A DNA stretch of 64,000 bases, taken from Stramonita haemastoma. Taxonomy: Eukaryota > Mollusca > Gastropoda > Neogastropoda > Muricidae. Positions within the stretch are counted from its first letter, which is position 1. Each line of letters begins with the position of its first letter. Positions 24,441-35,832 of this stretch are shown here, piece after piece. The DNA lies in contig CM060323.1 in assembly GCA_030674155.1 (NCBI GenBank), positions 3,026,971 to 3,090,970 of the forward strand, written 5' to 3'. Under the pieces are notes generated by a model. It worked only from the letters and a program-made list of their open reading frames with translations, was not told the origin of the DNA and ran no database searches. The position numbers and the translations under genes are program-made.

Positions 24441-24479
24441 CGAAGTAGCTTGTGACATCGAAACGGCATCTTGCGTGTC

Positions 24480-24690
24480 CGGAGACAAACAAGCGGTAAG
24501 GCAGTACAAGACAATGGAGGAAACTGTCGGCGGGGGAATGCGCGCTGTGTTGCCTGGCCTGATTGAGGACTTCCCTGTGGATGGTGATGTATGGCCTGAC
24601 GCCCGTGCACGGACAGCCCAGCACGGGTCCAGGGGCAGGCGACTGTTGGCCTACTTGAGGCAGTGTCAAGGGGCTCGCCGCGGGGAGTAA
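24480..24690 (+). other. Possible exon-like open block, unproven
   Basis: A GC-rich block is open on the + strand ('MEETVGGGMRAVLPGL' onward) and reaches CGGGGAGTAAGTC, a good 5' splice consensus near 24684. No domain is recognised, the other strand is open too, and an upstream G run inflates the frame. Treat as a candidate only. Confidence 0.2.
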
Positions 24691-25754
24691 GTCATTCATT
24701 TGAAAATGACGTTTGAAGATGTCGTGCTTTTCCTCCAGCATTAATCCTCACAAATGGCGCCTCGGCCTTTTCCCCTCCACCCTTCCCCGGCCTCCCTTTC
24801 AGCCAATCATCGCACAGCATTTGAAACAGGTCGTTTCCTGTCTGTCACACCGACCGCTATGGTTTGGGTCAGCTTTTTCACGGTTTGTTCCAGCTCTGTG
24901 GATTCTATTGCTCGTTTTCTCCTCTTCTTTTGCAGTAGTTACGATTTACAGACCCTTTTACCTCACAGCCCATAATAGCTGCTGAGCTTAAAAGCTTTGC
25001 CGACAGCAAAGACTCCATACGGAGAAAAATGCTGCGCTATGTTATCTCCAACTGTAGGTCCTCGCATTGATGACTATGGTGACGACGTAGCTGACTTCTC
25101 AAGACGACGATGGTGAAAGTGCGTTAATGTCACGACCACGATATGACTCGAGAATAGGACAGCGACACAGTTATAGCAATGACGATGATGAAACTGAACA
25201 CATGTCTTATGACGACATGATGAATATCTTATGTCACAACTATGACTATGAAGACAAAAAAAGCAAAAGTAGGCGAGAGACGAGGAAAAGTTATTATGCT
25301 TAGTGGCTAAGACAAAGTGACACAGGACCGACCTGCAAAAAATAGCCCAGCTCTACACACTATTTTTATATTAAGATAAAGACTGAAACTGGCCTTTTTA
25401 TTAAACGCCCAAACGAACAAAAAGATTCTGTCTCACAACCTGTCACAGAACACTCCCAAATGTGCCCCTCATGCTTTACAATTTACGAACAACTCAAGCC
25501 TAAGTCTGTATAGGAGACTGTGAAAGTATAGCATTTAACAGTCATTTCACGTCGATCTTTGCTTTTGTTTGGACTCCATGACACAAAAGAACGTGTCTTT
25601 TTTATCTTTCTTCCTGCACTTGTAATTTTTAACACAGTACTGCCACTTTTAAAATTCAATTTCAATAAGTAACAGCACAATATTTGTTACTGAAAAAGTC
25701 TGGATGCAAATCACCTTTCAAATATGTAGAATTTTTTTATTTTGCTCTTCAGCC
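24691..25754. other. Intergenic stretch with degenerate GACGAT motifs
   Basis: ATGACTATGGTGACGACG-type phrases recur at 25065-25260. The rest is unique, with no gene recognised. Confidence 0.45.
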
Positions 25755-26076
25755 AAAGTTCCAAGATTCACCAATGGTGAGACTTTGGTTATGAGACCTT
25801 TTTTGCACACCATTACGGTAGCTGCATTCCGACTTCGGGGATGTTGTCTAAAACACGACACTAGTGGGCATGCGTTTTTAGATTCTGTCATCTGTTCCTA
25901 CAGGCACGCAAAGGCTTGCTCTTTCAAAAGGCGGGACGGGTTTTAACGTGTGCACAAGATGATCTGTCGTGCGTTCACACACGAGACTTCTAAGGACTTT
26001 CTAGGGAATGGAAGTCGGTACTGATGTTAACTTCAGTGGGAAAATCCCATCAAACAAATGCCTCGGCAGTGGCTCG
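25755..26076 (-). mobile_element. SINE family A, near full length
   Basis: Reverse-complement order: GATTCACCAATGGTGAGACT, ACGGTAGCTGCATTCCGACT, GGCGGGACGGGTTTTAACGT, GTGCACAAGATGATCTGTCG, GTACTGATGTTAACTTCAGT, CTCGGCAGTGGCTCGACC. The tRNA-like head is cut by a poly-C run at 26077-26101. Confidence 0.8.
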
Positions 26077-26137
26077 ACCCCCCCCCCCCCCCCCCCCCCC
26101 CTGTAGTGTTTGATTCCTTTAATAACACCAGAGATAG

Positions 26138-26270
26138 AATAGCCTAGTGGTTAGAGAGTCGAACGCTTGATGTAACAGTAACTGAGGGCGAAGGTTTGAG
26201 TCTACACTGATGGTACCTATGTGAGGGGACTTGACGCAGGGAGTTCACATTTGTACTGACTCCACTCATT
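26138..26270 (+). mobile_element. SINE family A, head fragment
   Basis: ATAGCCTAGTGGTTAGAGAG matches the A box region, GAAGGTTTGAGTCTACACTG is a decayed B box, and TTGTACTGACTCCACTC matches the body. It faces the previous minus-strand copy head to head across the poly-C run. Confidence 0.6.
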
Positions 26271-27450
26271 ATGGAAGTCCTTTCTGGATGACGCTATTCA
26301 ACTGACTTTCTGTTACTGCTGTTGAGTCGTTTCTGGGGTGTTCAGTGAGCTACTTCTGAATCAGTGACTGACTGGATATCACTTCCTGAACCGCGGCTGA
26401 CAACGACATTGGCTTTGTTGCTGAGCCAGACTAGGTCGAGCCGAGGTTTCCATTAGACCAGAGCATCAAAAGCTGTGTCAGACCTTTTCTCTTGTTCAGT
26501 GTTGACCAGTTATGCTGATGATTCTGTGAATGTATAGGAAAACGAAGCCACATGACTGCATTATCCTTTGTTGTGTTTCACAACATATTCCGTCATATAG
26601 CTCTGGGAGACACAGACAACAGCATTAATGGTCACGTAATTATCTGTATCGAGTAACACATCGCCCTGTTGCCCGGGTCAGAGTAACATGTGCTAAGTGA
26701 ATTATGCTTGATTTGTGTACTCCCAGTTTTCACGATAAGCCAGAATTATGCGGCAACAATACAAATGACTAGTAAAGGACAGACAGTAGAATGATGAAGG
26801 ACAGGGCTGCAGTAAAATGACATGTATGAATGTTTATCGCTTTTGTGATGTGTGTTGAGCGCGCGCGCAGCGCGCGCGCGCGTGCTGGAAAAGGGGAAGA
26901 AGAGAGAGAAGAGGAATAGAAGAGGTAGGACGAGAAGAGAGAGAGAAGAGAGAGAACTGCACACTCCAAGCTTTAGTGCCTACACAATAATAGACAATCT
27001 TAATGATAATTACAAGGACCACTTAGTTACAAGAGACGTTACTGTCCTTCCAAATGAACTGGAAATACACTCGCACAAACACAGTTCTGTTATACTGGGA
27101 AGCAGTTTGGTTGGTGTATGCTAAGGCTGCCTTTGTCTCCTATATTTTTGGACCTGTTTCTGGAGTACACCAAGACTGACAATGTTTCAGAAGACTACCA
27201 GTGCTCAGTCAGTATCGTGTGGCCATGTCAAAAGATCTGACAATCGCTTGCAAAGACTCTTGTGCAGCGTTGTCGGGAAGCTAGAAGACCCTAAAGATGG
27301 GGAAAAAATGGTTGGGCATCATCACAAAATGGACACCCACCCACCCTCCCCCAAGCTTGGTTGAGACCTAGGTATTGACACACAACTGCCACAAATATAT
27401 TGAGCTTGTATTCTTGTCTGTGCAGTGTGGCCACTATCAGTATGGACTAG
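26271..27450. other. Intergenic stretch with a GC palindrome
   Basis: GCGCGCGCGCAGCGCGCGCG at about 26860-26881 is a near-perfect alternating palindrome, followed by a GA-rich tract to 26955. No gene was recognised. Confidence 0.45.
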
Positions 27451-27451
27451 T

Positions 27452-27722
27452 GCGCAGTGTAGTGTAGTGTAGCGTAGTGTAGCGTAGCGTAGCGTAGCGT
27501 AGCGTAGTGTAGTGTAGTGTAGTGTAGTGGTGTTGTGTGGTGGGAGTGGCGTAGCGTGGCGTGGCGTGGCATGGCGCCGTCGTGGTGTAGTGTAGTGTAG
27601 TGTAGTGTAGTGTAGTGTAGTGTAGTGTAGTGTAGCGTAGTGTAGTGTGTTAGTGTAGTGTAGCGTATGCGTAAGGTAGTGTAGCGTAGCGTAGTGTGAG
27701 TGAGTGTAGTGTAGCGATAGCG
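27452..27722. repeat. (GTAGT/GTAGC)n pentamer array
   Basis: GTGTAGTGTAGCGTAGCGTA pentamers with GTGGC variants and a few slips. On the other strand it is the (ACTAC)n motif also found at 50335-50772. Confidence 0.9.
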
Positions 27723-28109
27723 TCGTCCTCCAACGTAACTCACAGCACATCAGCCTTATGAAACGGAGTGACTCCATGTAAGCCATCAAAACGGCAGTAC
27801 GGCAAATTGCTTGAGACAAATGACTAGTCATTCTGGCAACAAACCACAGACCCTTCAACACACCTGGTCTGAAATCGCATGAATCCTCTTCTGCACGACA
27901 CAGGGTCAGCAGCATTCAGTAGACACATCCTGTTTACGTTTCTGGCGATTATCTTCCTTATCCCCCCACACCCCTTTGCAAGAGACAGTGAAAACCAGTA
28001 CTGGACCCTTCCTCCTTCTTTCCCCCTTACACTTATCTACCTCTCTTCCTATTTCTTCCTTCTCAATCTGTACCCTGCCTGCCCCAACATGGAAAGGAAG
28101 GGCAAAGCA
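27723..28109. other. Unique intergenic stretch
   Basis: No feature recognised between the pentamer array and the GT array. Confidence 0.4.
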
Positions 28110-28138
28110 GTGTGTGTGCGTGTGTGTGGTGTGTGTGT

Positions 28139-28198
<60 letters not shown>

Positions 28199-28367
28199 GT
28201 GCGTGTGTTTGTGTGTGTGTGAGTGTGTGTGGAGTGTGTGTGTGTGTGTGTGTGGTGTGTGTGAGTGTGTGTGTGTGTGGTGTGTGTGTGTGTGATGAGT
28301 GTGGTGAGAGGAAGAGGAGAGGAGTGAGAGAGTGAGAGAGTGAGGAGGGATGAGAGAGGAGTAGAAG

Positions 28368-28408
<41 letters not shown>

Positions 28409-28420
28409 GAGAGAGAGAGG
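28110..28420. repeat. (GT)n then (GA)n
   Basis: Interrupted GT array at 28110-28292, then GAGAGTGAG-type sequence and GA dinucleotides to 28420. Confidence 0.95.
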
Positions 28421-28574
28421 GAGGGTTAATGAGAGTTATGTCTTTCAGGCTTTGAATACAAATATACATTTCTGTCTGTCAAATACAATTATTTCAGTCT
28501 AAAAGCGTTGCCACCGCAAGCGCGCGCAAGCGCGCGGTGTGTATGCGGGTGTGGTGTGTGATGTGTGTTCAGGG

Positions 28575-28810
<236 letters not shown>

Positions 28811-29274
28811 ACGCTAAAATTTCGTGTTATGAACCAGACTGACTGATTTGGCCTCTCTACTTATTTCAAACTTCCTATAATTATCTGCTTTTTAAGATTT
28901 TTGATAAACATTTAGCAAACATCAAGAAAGTTACTTCTGAATAATGTCACTGTTGTGTGTGCGGGTTTGTGTGCATCCACATTGCAGTTTCAGCAGTAAA
29001 TATTGCTCTGATATGTCTATCCCATCCCCTTTCTTTTTCTGTTTGTTTGCGGTACCTTTCTTCAAGAAATTTTCACAAATTTGCTATATAATGCGGTTAC
29101 CTATTTTCAATCAGTTCAGCGTGATTTTGTTCAGCTGCAGTCCATTATTTTATGCACATGCATTTTCTACCCTACTCTATAAAACTTAATGCTTGTCGAA
29201 ATGCACCGTTCTATTTTGCTGCCACATTAATTTTTTTAATAAATATAATTCGGTTTAAGCTGTAATAAGCATTC
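28811..29274. other. AT-rich intergenic stretch
   Basis: Nothing recognised. Confidence 0.4.
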
Positions 29275-29655
29275 ACCTTCACTTTCACCGTCCCGTAGTC
29301 CGTGGACCGTGGGGGCAAAACTGAAGATTTTGAAACCAGCTTCCTCCACTCCCCACGGTCCTCCTTTAGTAGTTCGTTCCACCCAAGGCCTGTACACTCT
29401 GATGTTGTCTTCCCATCGTTTCCTCTGTCTGCCTCTTCGTCTCCCTCCCTTTACTGTTCCCTGTATGACTGTCTTGGCCAGTCCAGATGATCGTGTACGT
29501 GCCGTACCACTTTAGCTTGCGTTTTTTCACTGTAATTAGGAGCTCTTCATATGAACGATGGCATCTTTATTCTAGTTTTCACTTCTTCATTAGTGATGTA
29601 TCTCTGTATGAAATGCCAAGGAGTTTGCGAAAGCATCTCATCTTCATTGCCTGTT
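29275..29655 (-). mobile_element. RTE-like LINE relic, ORF2 C-terminus and 3' end
   Basis: The reverse complement reads 'MRCFRKLLGISYRD', 'VKKRKLKWYG', 'GGRRRGRQRKRWED' and ends in GGTGAAAGTGAAGGTGAATG. It is the same family and region as 1-715 and is strongly 5'-truncated. Several one-base frame breaks are visible. The GGTGAA-type tail is well preserved here. Confidence 0.8.
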
Positions 29656-29780
29656 TATCTTTTATTCATTCTATATCTATTATATTTTTTCATCATCATA
29701 TCATCATCAAATTATTATTATTATTATTTATTATTTAATTATTTAATTAATTATTAATTATTTATTTAGACACACACACA
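29656..29780. repeat. (ATT)n/(TTAA)-rich low-complexity tract
   Basis: ATTATTATTATTATTTATTA and TTAATTAATTATTAA repeats behind the truncated 5' end of the LINE. Confidence 0.8.
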
Positions 29781-29964
29781 ATGATTAAAAATTGCACGCG
29801 GAAAGATCCCACGACCTATGTCAATGACGGTAAGTTACAGATTAAAAAATCAAAATAAGTAGCATGCACCTGATCTGTCCCAGTGTACCAGATTTTGCAA
29901 TTTGTTTAAGAAGCATCAGCGAAAAATTTTTTTCTCGCTATATCGTGGAGTTGGGGGACGGATG

Positions 29965-30165
29965 GAATGTCCTGGTGGTTAGAACTTTACATCTGTGATC
30001 TGAAGGTAACTGACAGCACGAGTTCGACTCTTGCCAAGACGTCCTTCTCTTGTGAATTTGTCTCCTGGAGACAATATTGGTACAGACTCCACTTCCCCAA
30101 AAGTCCGTAAGTTGAAACGATCAACCAGATGCCGCTTGAGAATGCGTGCAGGAAATCTTGCGTAC
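29965..30165 (+). mobile_element. SINE family A, head and middle
   Basis: CCTGGTGGTTAGAACTTTAC, GCACGAGTTCGACTCTTGCC (B box) and GTACAGACTCCACTTCCCCA follow the family A order. It is interrupted by a poly-C run at 30171. Confidence 0.65.
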
Positions 30166-30195
30166 AGTAACCCCCCCCCCCCCCCCTCTTTCCCT

Positions 30196-30300
30196 CGGCT
30201 AGAGCTCCTGGGTTACCAGGATTGTTATGTATACAACCGTTTTGCCCACCATTAAGGTGGCCACATTTCAACTTCGGGAAGGGTGTCTAAACACCGTTTA
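30196..30300 (-). mobile_element. SINE family A, 3' end
   Basis: CCCTCGGCTAGAGCTCCTGG, ACCGTTTTGCCCACCATTAA, GGTGGCCACATTTCAACTTC and GGGTGTCTAAACACC are the inverted 3' end. It faces the + copy at 29965-30165 tail to tail. Confidence 0.7.
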
Positions 30301-30904
30301 AAACACCCCCCGCCTTTCCCGAAGTGCACTACAGATGTGGCTTGTTGCATAAATGAAACGAATGTACTCAGTATGCACCATGCTGGCACTAGAAGGACTG
30401 CCTGTAAAAGTTGTTGCAGTTCCCTGGGTGAACGTCTAAGGTTTAAACAAAAACGTATGAACTCGGAACAATGTAGCACCAATAAACGACTTTTAAGGAG
30501 TTTGGGGAGAAGTGAGTAAAGGCAAGTCACTGTGGGGTAGACAGAGTATACAGTAAGTCTTTTACCATTTTTTTAAAATACCATAAACTTAGAATAAACT
30601 GTCTTCCTCATCATCATTCTCATTCTTCTTTCATTATCCTGTCATTTGTGTTGGTGGTGATGATAATGACGATGATTATGACGACAACGTTGATGTTAAC
30701 AATGGTGACTATGAAGATGGATGATGACAATAACGATGATGATGATGATGAGACGACACTGACGAGGGTAGAGGTGGTGGCGGTAGTGATGATATTTAAG
30801 GTGGTGGGTGGTAACATTAATGTGATGATAATTTTAGTGACTATAATTAATTTCACTGTCGTTATATGGTGATACAATACTGACAACTTACCATGAATTC
30901 TATG
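30301..30904. repeat. Spacer with degenerate (GAT)n region
   Basis: Unique sequence to about 30600, then ATGATGACAATAACGATGATG-type triplets to about 30850. An open frame at 30283-30519 has no recognised domain. Confidence 0.6.
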
Positions 30905-31255
30905 TTTTGTCAACAGCCAGTGACAACGAAGGCTTTCTTCACGGCAACAAAGGCTCTCAAGGCAACAATATACAGCAGCAAAGGCTTTCTTCACGACAAA
31001 ACTATACAGCAATAAAGGCTTTCCTTCACGGCAACAAAGGCTCTCCTCACAGCAACACTATAAAGTACAGCAATAAAGGCTTTCTTCACGGCATCAAAGG
31101 CCTTTTCCCCCACAACAGCAAAGGGTTTCTTCGCGGCAACAAAGGTTTTCTTTACGGGACAAAAGATTTCTTCACAAGCAAACAGAGGCTTCTCTAAAGG
31201 CGAAAAAGGGCCTTCTTCACGGCAAACAGGCTTTCGTCAGGGCAACAAAGGCTTT
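30905..31255. repeat. Degenerate 18-24 bp minisatellite upstream of the EGF exon
   Basis: AAAGGCTTTCTTCACGGCAA and CAACAAAGGCTCTCCTCAC units recur about fifteen times. A good 3' splice-like sequence (TATGTTTTGTCAACAG) lies directly before the first unit at 30917. The array is open for about 96 codons, which may be chance. Confidence 0.75.
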
Positions 31256-31869
31256 ACTTTTTTTTTTTTTTTTAAATTGATTTGCCCTTGAAACCAAAGT
31301 CACTACCCTATCATATCTGAATCCAAACCATCTTGGCAAAGCAGAGGGGGCTATCACAGTCAACACCCAATAACATCAACAACAATATGAACAAAAACAA
31401 AATCCAAAGTGATAGCAGTAGCATCCCACAATGATCGCAAACACGAAAAAAGATAACGCAAATAGAAACAGCATGATTTGCAATCAAAGCATCACTGAAA
31501 CCAAAAAGAATCACATAACACCAACGACCTAAACAAGAACGAGAACAATGTAACAAAACCAAACACTGACCAGACGCAGCACCAGAAGCCAGAGAACGCT
31601 TCTCCAGATTCCTCGTGACATCATCAACGGCAGCGTCACCGCCACCACGTGCGGTGTCAGTGCTGACGTCACCGCCACCCTCTCCAGCAACGGCTGCAAC
31701 AGCAACGTCAGCACCATTCTCATCAGCAGCAGGAAACGCCGAGAGATCTCCCACCACCATCACCAGCCATCCCCTCCTCGCTTCAGGGCTAGGGGAGGGT
31801 GGTGGTGGTGTGGTGGTGGAGAGTGGTGGTGGTGATGGCGGTGGTGGTGACTCCTCCCGCTGCGGGCAG
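31256..31869. other. Upstream flank of the EGF exon (probable intron)
   Basis: Poly-T at 31258-31273, unique A-rich DNA, then GGTGGTGGTGAT triplets at 31798-31850. A candidate 3' splice site (CTCCTCCCGCTGCGGGCAG) ends at 31869. Open frames here are low-complexity on both strands. Confidence 0.4.
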
Positions 31870-32823
31870 CATGCTGGACCTGGTGTGCTCCAGCCTGTGT
31901 CGTCACGGCACCTGCTCCTACCCGGTCACCGCGGGCAACAAGCCCACCGTGCGCTGTCGCTGTCACCCCGGGTGGGGCGGTGATCGCTGCACCTTACCCT
32001 GCTCTCTGCCTTGCGCCAACGGGCGCTGCTCTTCATCGGGGATCGGCAGGTCTGTCTGTGTGGCTTGACACTGCGTCAACGCAACTGCTCCGAGGCCAGC
32101 TACGCCTTCAGCAGTGTGCTTCGCTTGGCCCGTCCGAGGGAAGAGGCGCGAGGGGTGAGGAGAGATGCCGCGGCACAGTCGCCTTCGTTCCCTGCCCCAC
32201 ACCCCAACATTCACTCTCCTCCACCCCGGCCCCTTCCTACTCTGTCTTCAGTCCTGTCTAACGGAAAGGTGCACATTGACGCCAGCAATCCTCTGTCTAA
32301 AGCGGGCAAAGTCAAAGCTCCAGCCAGCACCACCCCCTCCCTAAAGGCAAACTGCAGTCGCCAGAGTCCAACGCCGCCGTGCTTCACCGCCAGACGCGGA
32401 CTCTCCAGACCTCTGCCCCTGACCTTGACCACCACGTGACTTTGAGACCAGAGGTCAGGGACGCTAGGAAAGCCAAGCGCGCGCTTCTGGTTGCCCTGGT
32501 GACCAACCCGAGCGACTTGGTGCAGCAGAACGTGCAGAAGGAGCCAGCCAGTGCACGTCCAATTTCGTCTGTCATCATGGCGGGCGGTGTGTGGCGGGCC
32601 GCTTCGGGGGTTTCGCTGTCAGTGCATCCCGCCCTACTTCGGCACGTTCTGTGAGCACAGCTGTCCGCAGCCGTGTCTGAACGGCGCCCACTGTCTCCGA
32701 GTTCCGCAGAGGCAGAGAGGACGGCGACTGAACAGTCCCTGGATGGCGCCCAACTTTGTCTTCCGCTGTGTGTGTCCTCCGGGTTTCTCGGGTCCACACT
32801 GTGAGAACCACGCTGTCAGTTGA
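31870..32823 (+). CDS. EGF-repeat protein, 3'-terminal coding block (partial, frame-broken)
   Basis: Four EGF-like domains are visible. EGF1 runs from 'LVCSSLCRHGTC' to 'CRCHPGWGGDRC' (31880-31994). EGF2 follows with 'LPCSLPCANGRC' and, after a frame break near 32030, 'LFIGDRQVCLCG'. A basic, proline-rich linker of about 150 residues follows. EGF3 runs from 'CTSNFVCHHGGRC' to, after a break near 32600, 'RCQCIPPYFGTFC'. EGF4 runs from 'SCPQPCLNGAHC' to 'FRCVCPPGFSGPHC', before 'ENHAVS' and a TGA at 32821. Each EGF has the six expected cysteines if single bases are missing at the breaks; further breaks at about 32420 and 32550 are needed through the linker, or a small intron there. EGF modules mean an extracellular or membrane-anchored protein. 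The N-terminus is not in view, so the specific family is unknown. No membrane segment follows EGF4. Confidence 0.75.
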
Positions 32824-33192
32824 AATGCTGTGAAACTGTGTGTAGCTGTCTCTGTGCACCCTTCAGTCCTTCTGAGAACCTGGACGTACACACTGGAAAA
32901 ACGCCAGTGATTGTATGACAGAGGATCGCCATCCACTGATCTGGAAAGTGTTGCTCTCAGTTACGAAGTTAAGAGCTGAAAAGACACGTTAAGGAATGAA
33001 ATATAAAATCAGAAATATTCATGAATTCAAACTGAATTTCACAGTGAATTTTTTTTTATAAAAAGATAAACAACAGAATGCTGGTGTTCTTCTCAAACAC
33101 GACAAAGCATTGATAGAGACAGTGCTGGAGATCAGTGGCAACGGCCAGAAACTAGAGAGGTGGTGAAGTTCTATTGCCTTGGGGTGGCGATG
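32824..33192. other. Spacer between convergent genes (3' UTRs)
   Basis: Only 369 bp separate the EGF stop codon (+) from the stop codon of the minus-strand exon at 33193. No canonical AATAAA is obvious on the + strand here. Confidence 0.45.
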
Positions 33193-33248
33193 TCAGTAGA
33201 ATGACTGAATGATCCTGCATAACACGCTCTGCTCAGGCGGGAGCCAGT
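33193..33248 (-). CDS. Terminal coding exon of an unidentified minus-strand gene
   Basis: On the minus strand a strong 3' splice site (AACATTCTTGTCTTTCAG) ends at 33249. The exon then supplies AC, which completes the phase-1 codon from the exon at 35833-35950, and reads 'WLPPEQSVLCRIIQSFY' before TGA at 33195-33193. The phase match with the upstream exon supports the pair. The intervening intron would be 2584 bp and contains SINE fragments. No family is recognised. Confidence 0.4.
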
Positions 33249-34649
33249 CTGAAAGACAAGAATGTTATCAATTAGTCTACATGAGACAGGCTGACAAAAG
33301 CCTCTACCCAAGTCCGATCAGATCATTAACACTTTGTGTGCGGTGAAACCTGGGACTTGAACGAAGATAAGGAGAAAACGACTCGTGTTTACAATGTGGT
33401 ACTTAGGTTCCTTTTTTTTTTTTTTTTTGGTACTTAGGTTCCTATCATAGTTTAGGTATGAGACGTGGAACCACTTCATCAAAACAAACAAAACATAAAC
33501 ATGTGTACAAAATTCAGGCAGTTCACAGAACTTAACATAGTTTCTAACAACAGTCACCCACAGTCAGAATGCGGCTACCTACATGGTAGGCAAAAACAGT
33601 CGATCACACAAAAATCTCATAATAGGTGAACCTTGAGACTTCTAACCAAGAAAGGAAGAACCAACAATCAGAAGACAGCTACAGTGGGATTGCCATTCAG
33701 TAAGTTGAAGTGACAGGCTAAGACTGTTCTGCATGGGACTGTGAAGGAAATAAGAAGACAAGAGAAAAAGTGGATCGACAAACATTTCAGAATGAACAGG
33801 GGCCAGTTTAGCAATGACACTGTTTCAAATCAGGGACCACCAACAGTGGAGGGATGTGAAAATAAGAGTGTTCCAGCGACGTGGTGACAACCTTGTCACA
33901 TGATGAAATCCTGAACCTGACATGAACTGAAGGAAACACAAAACAGCAGAGAGCTCCGTGATGCAAAGGACGCTGACGGAAAGACATACGTGCATTGGGA
34001 AATATGACAGAGGGAATACCATTATAAAGAAATGGCTCTTACTGCGTAGGTACACATTTTATTACCTCTGTGTATAAACTTCTAAAAAGCACCATTTTGG
34101 GTGTTTTTAAAGATTATTATGTATAATAAAGCGTACTGTATGATTATTACCTTCAGATCTGTGCTGTAAAAATTCCTTCATCTTGTGCACTGGCTGTGTT
34201 AGTGTTAATTGGAATCATCCGTTTTGTTGATTAAACATCGTTGAAAAAATCTATGTAATTGCTGACTGTAGTCTTCAAGTGTGCTAAAGGACACAGCACA
34301 GAGAAACACTCTCTGCTTTTCCCCATCTGTCTGTCCACAAACGGGTCTACATCCTCGCCAACATCTACGTCTACACTTACAACCTCACTTTCATCTTAAC
34401 TCACTGCAACAGTCACACCCAAAATCAGAACAGAACATGCACAAAGACATGCACAGAACAGAATGACCAGAGTGGATGTGCAGAATAAAATCACCACAGT
34501 AGATTCGAGGACAAAAAAAAGACAACTGTTCCAAACCTAGTTTTCAACAGTAACTGTTAAATCAAGACAGGGCTTTGGGTTTGGGTTAGAATTTGAGATG
34601 GGTCAGCATTGACAGTAGTGTTAAGCTTTATGTCATTCTTACACAGAAA
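33249..34649. other. Probable minus-strand intron, mostly unique
   Basis: A T18 tract and a short duplication of GGTACTTAGGTTCC occur near 33403-33440. A family A SINE fragment lies at 33570-33660. The rest is unique. Confidence 0.4.
33570..33660 (+). mobile_element. SINE family A, 3' end
   Basis: GAATGCGGCTACCTACATGG, TAGGCAAAAACAGTCGATCA and AATAGGTGAACCTTGAGACT match the family A 3' end. Confidence 0.7.
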
Positions 34650-34912
34650 GACGGACGTTATAAAGACGGACGTTATAGCCGAGTGGTTGAGAACGTCCGA
34701 CTTCAATCCCATGGGTCCATGAAGTCCTGGGTTGGAATCTCGGCGGTGTCTGGTGAATTAAGGGTGGGGATTTTTACAATCCCCCAGGTCAACTTCAAGT
34801 GCAAACCTGCCAGTGCCTTACACGCACGCAGAAGATCAAATATGCACGTCTAAGATCTCATAATTCATGTCAGTATTTTGTGGGTTACGGAAACACGAAA
34901 CATACCTAGCAT
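34650..34912 (+). mobile_element. SINE family C
   Basis: It has a tRNA-like head (TATAGCCGAGTGGTTGAGAA; B box GGGTTGGAATCTC), then GGCGGTGTCTGGTGAATTAA, GGTCAACTTCAAGTGCAAAC, CACGCAGAAGATCAAATATG and GGGTTACGGAAACACGAAAC. A second copy is at 54955-55210. AAGACGGACGTTAT is duplicated just before the head. Confidence 0.8.
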
Positions 34913-34985
34913 ACGTCTTCGAAGTCGGAATGCGCTTGTCTTTGAGATGGGTAAATGGTCGCAAACGGAAAATCTCACCATAAGA
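34913..34985 (+). mobile_element. SINE family A-like 3' end joined to the family C copy
   Basis: GAAGTCGGAATGCGCTTGTC, GGTAAATGGTCGCAAACGG and AAATCTCACCATAAG resemble the family A 3' end in reduced form. It may be a shared tail module rather than a separate insertion. Confidence 0.5.
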
Positions 34986-35059
34986 AAACTTGTTTGGAAG
35001 TCCAGTAAGGCCAGTTTCAGATAGGTTGAATCTGAGATAGAAAAACTTTTTTTTCCTGA

Positions 35060-35165
35060 GAGTGTACTTGTTTCGCTATGAGTGGTCTTTTTTCCTACCG
35101 GGTTTTGCCACAGACAATCCCCTTGTTGCCATGGGTTCTTTAAAATGCGCTAGACAACAAAATGA
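35060..35165 (-). mobile_element. SINE family B fragment
   Basis: GAGTGTACTTGTTTCGCTAT, GGGTTTTGCCACAGACAATC and TTGCCATGGGTTCTTTAAAA match the central part of the inverted family B consensus. Confidence 0.55.
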
Positions 35166-35283
35166 TTCAGAAAGTAAAAGAAATTCCCAACAAACCGAAA
35201 CAAAAACAACCATTTTACCGGCTTACCTGTTTGTGTGATTATTTGTTTGCCTGTTTGCTTATGTGTTGGTATGTGTATGTATC

Positions 35284-35325
35284 TTCAGTTTAACGTCTAT
35301 TCACATTTCGTGATTTTAGACAAAC
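35284..35325 (-). mobile_element. 40-bp retroelement 3' terminus (TTAGTTTAACGTC-type)
   Basis: CTTCAGTTTAACGTCTATTC and ACATTTCGTGATTTTAGAC are the reverse complement of 54735-54777. T/G-rich sequence precedes both copies in the element's sense direction. Probably a LINE 3' end. Confidence 0.55.
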
Positions 35326-35832
35326 AAACAAGCAAACAAACAAACAAAAGCAAAACAAACAAAAACCTGAAAGAGTTAACAATAAACTGAAAATGCCATT
35401 TAACAATGCTGAAATAAGAAACTAATCCTAACGCTACAAAACTGATTATTGGACTTCTTTCAACGCTAACACAATGTCCCAACAGCAAAGAAGTTCAGAC
35501 AAAATCTGATCCAGTGACAAACTAGGTACAGCAGTAAAAATGTTTTTAAGTGTTCACAATTAAAAATGACATGACTATTTGTAATCTTCTCACCACAAAG
35601 TACAGTTTACATCTTCACGTATTTTGTCCTGAATGCGTTTAGTTTAAATCTATAAATGAGGGATGACACATTTCTCCGATTATACCAACCAGAAATTGTT
35701 ACATACTGAAGCATTTTGAAAATCTATGACATTGCTTGTGCGGCTATTATACAGACAATAGCCAGACTCATTTATCTTCTTTCTGTATTTAATTCTAGGT
35801 TATCAAGTTTTCATGCTTTTAAAGATACTCAC
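35326..35832. other. AT-rich unique stretch (probable intron)
   Basis: CAAACAAACAAGC simple sequence at 35322-35385, then unique DNA that may be decayed LINE sequence. Nothing is clearly recognisable. Confidence 0.35.

Noticed and set aside
24241..24741. 166-codon minus-strand frame
   Set aside because: Carried by poly-T and poly-C runs and open on the opposite strand too; no domain or splice support.
27322..27915. 197-codon minus-strand frame with HYTTLHYTTL repeats
   Set aside because: Translation of the pentamer array.
30283..30519. 78-codon frame ending at a GTGAGT-like donor
   Set aside because: No acceptor upstream, it begins in SINE sequence, and no domain is present.
31311..31763. 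150-codon minus-strand frame before the EGF block
   Set aside because: Composition is GCA/ACC triplet bias; the + strand is open as well and no hydrophobic or domain pattern is convincing.
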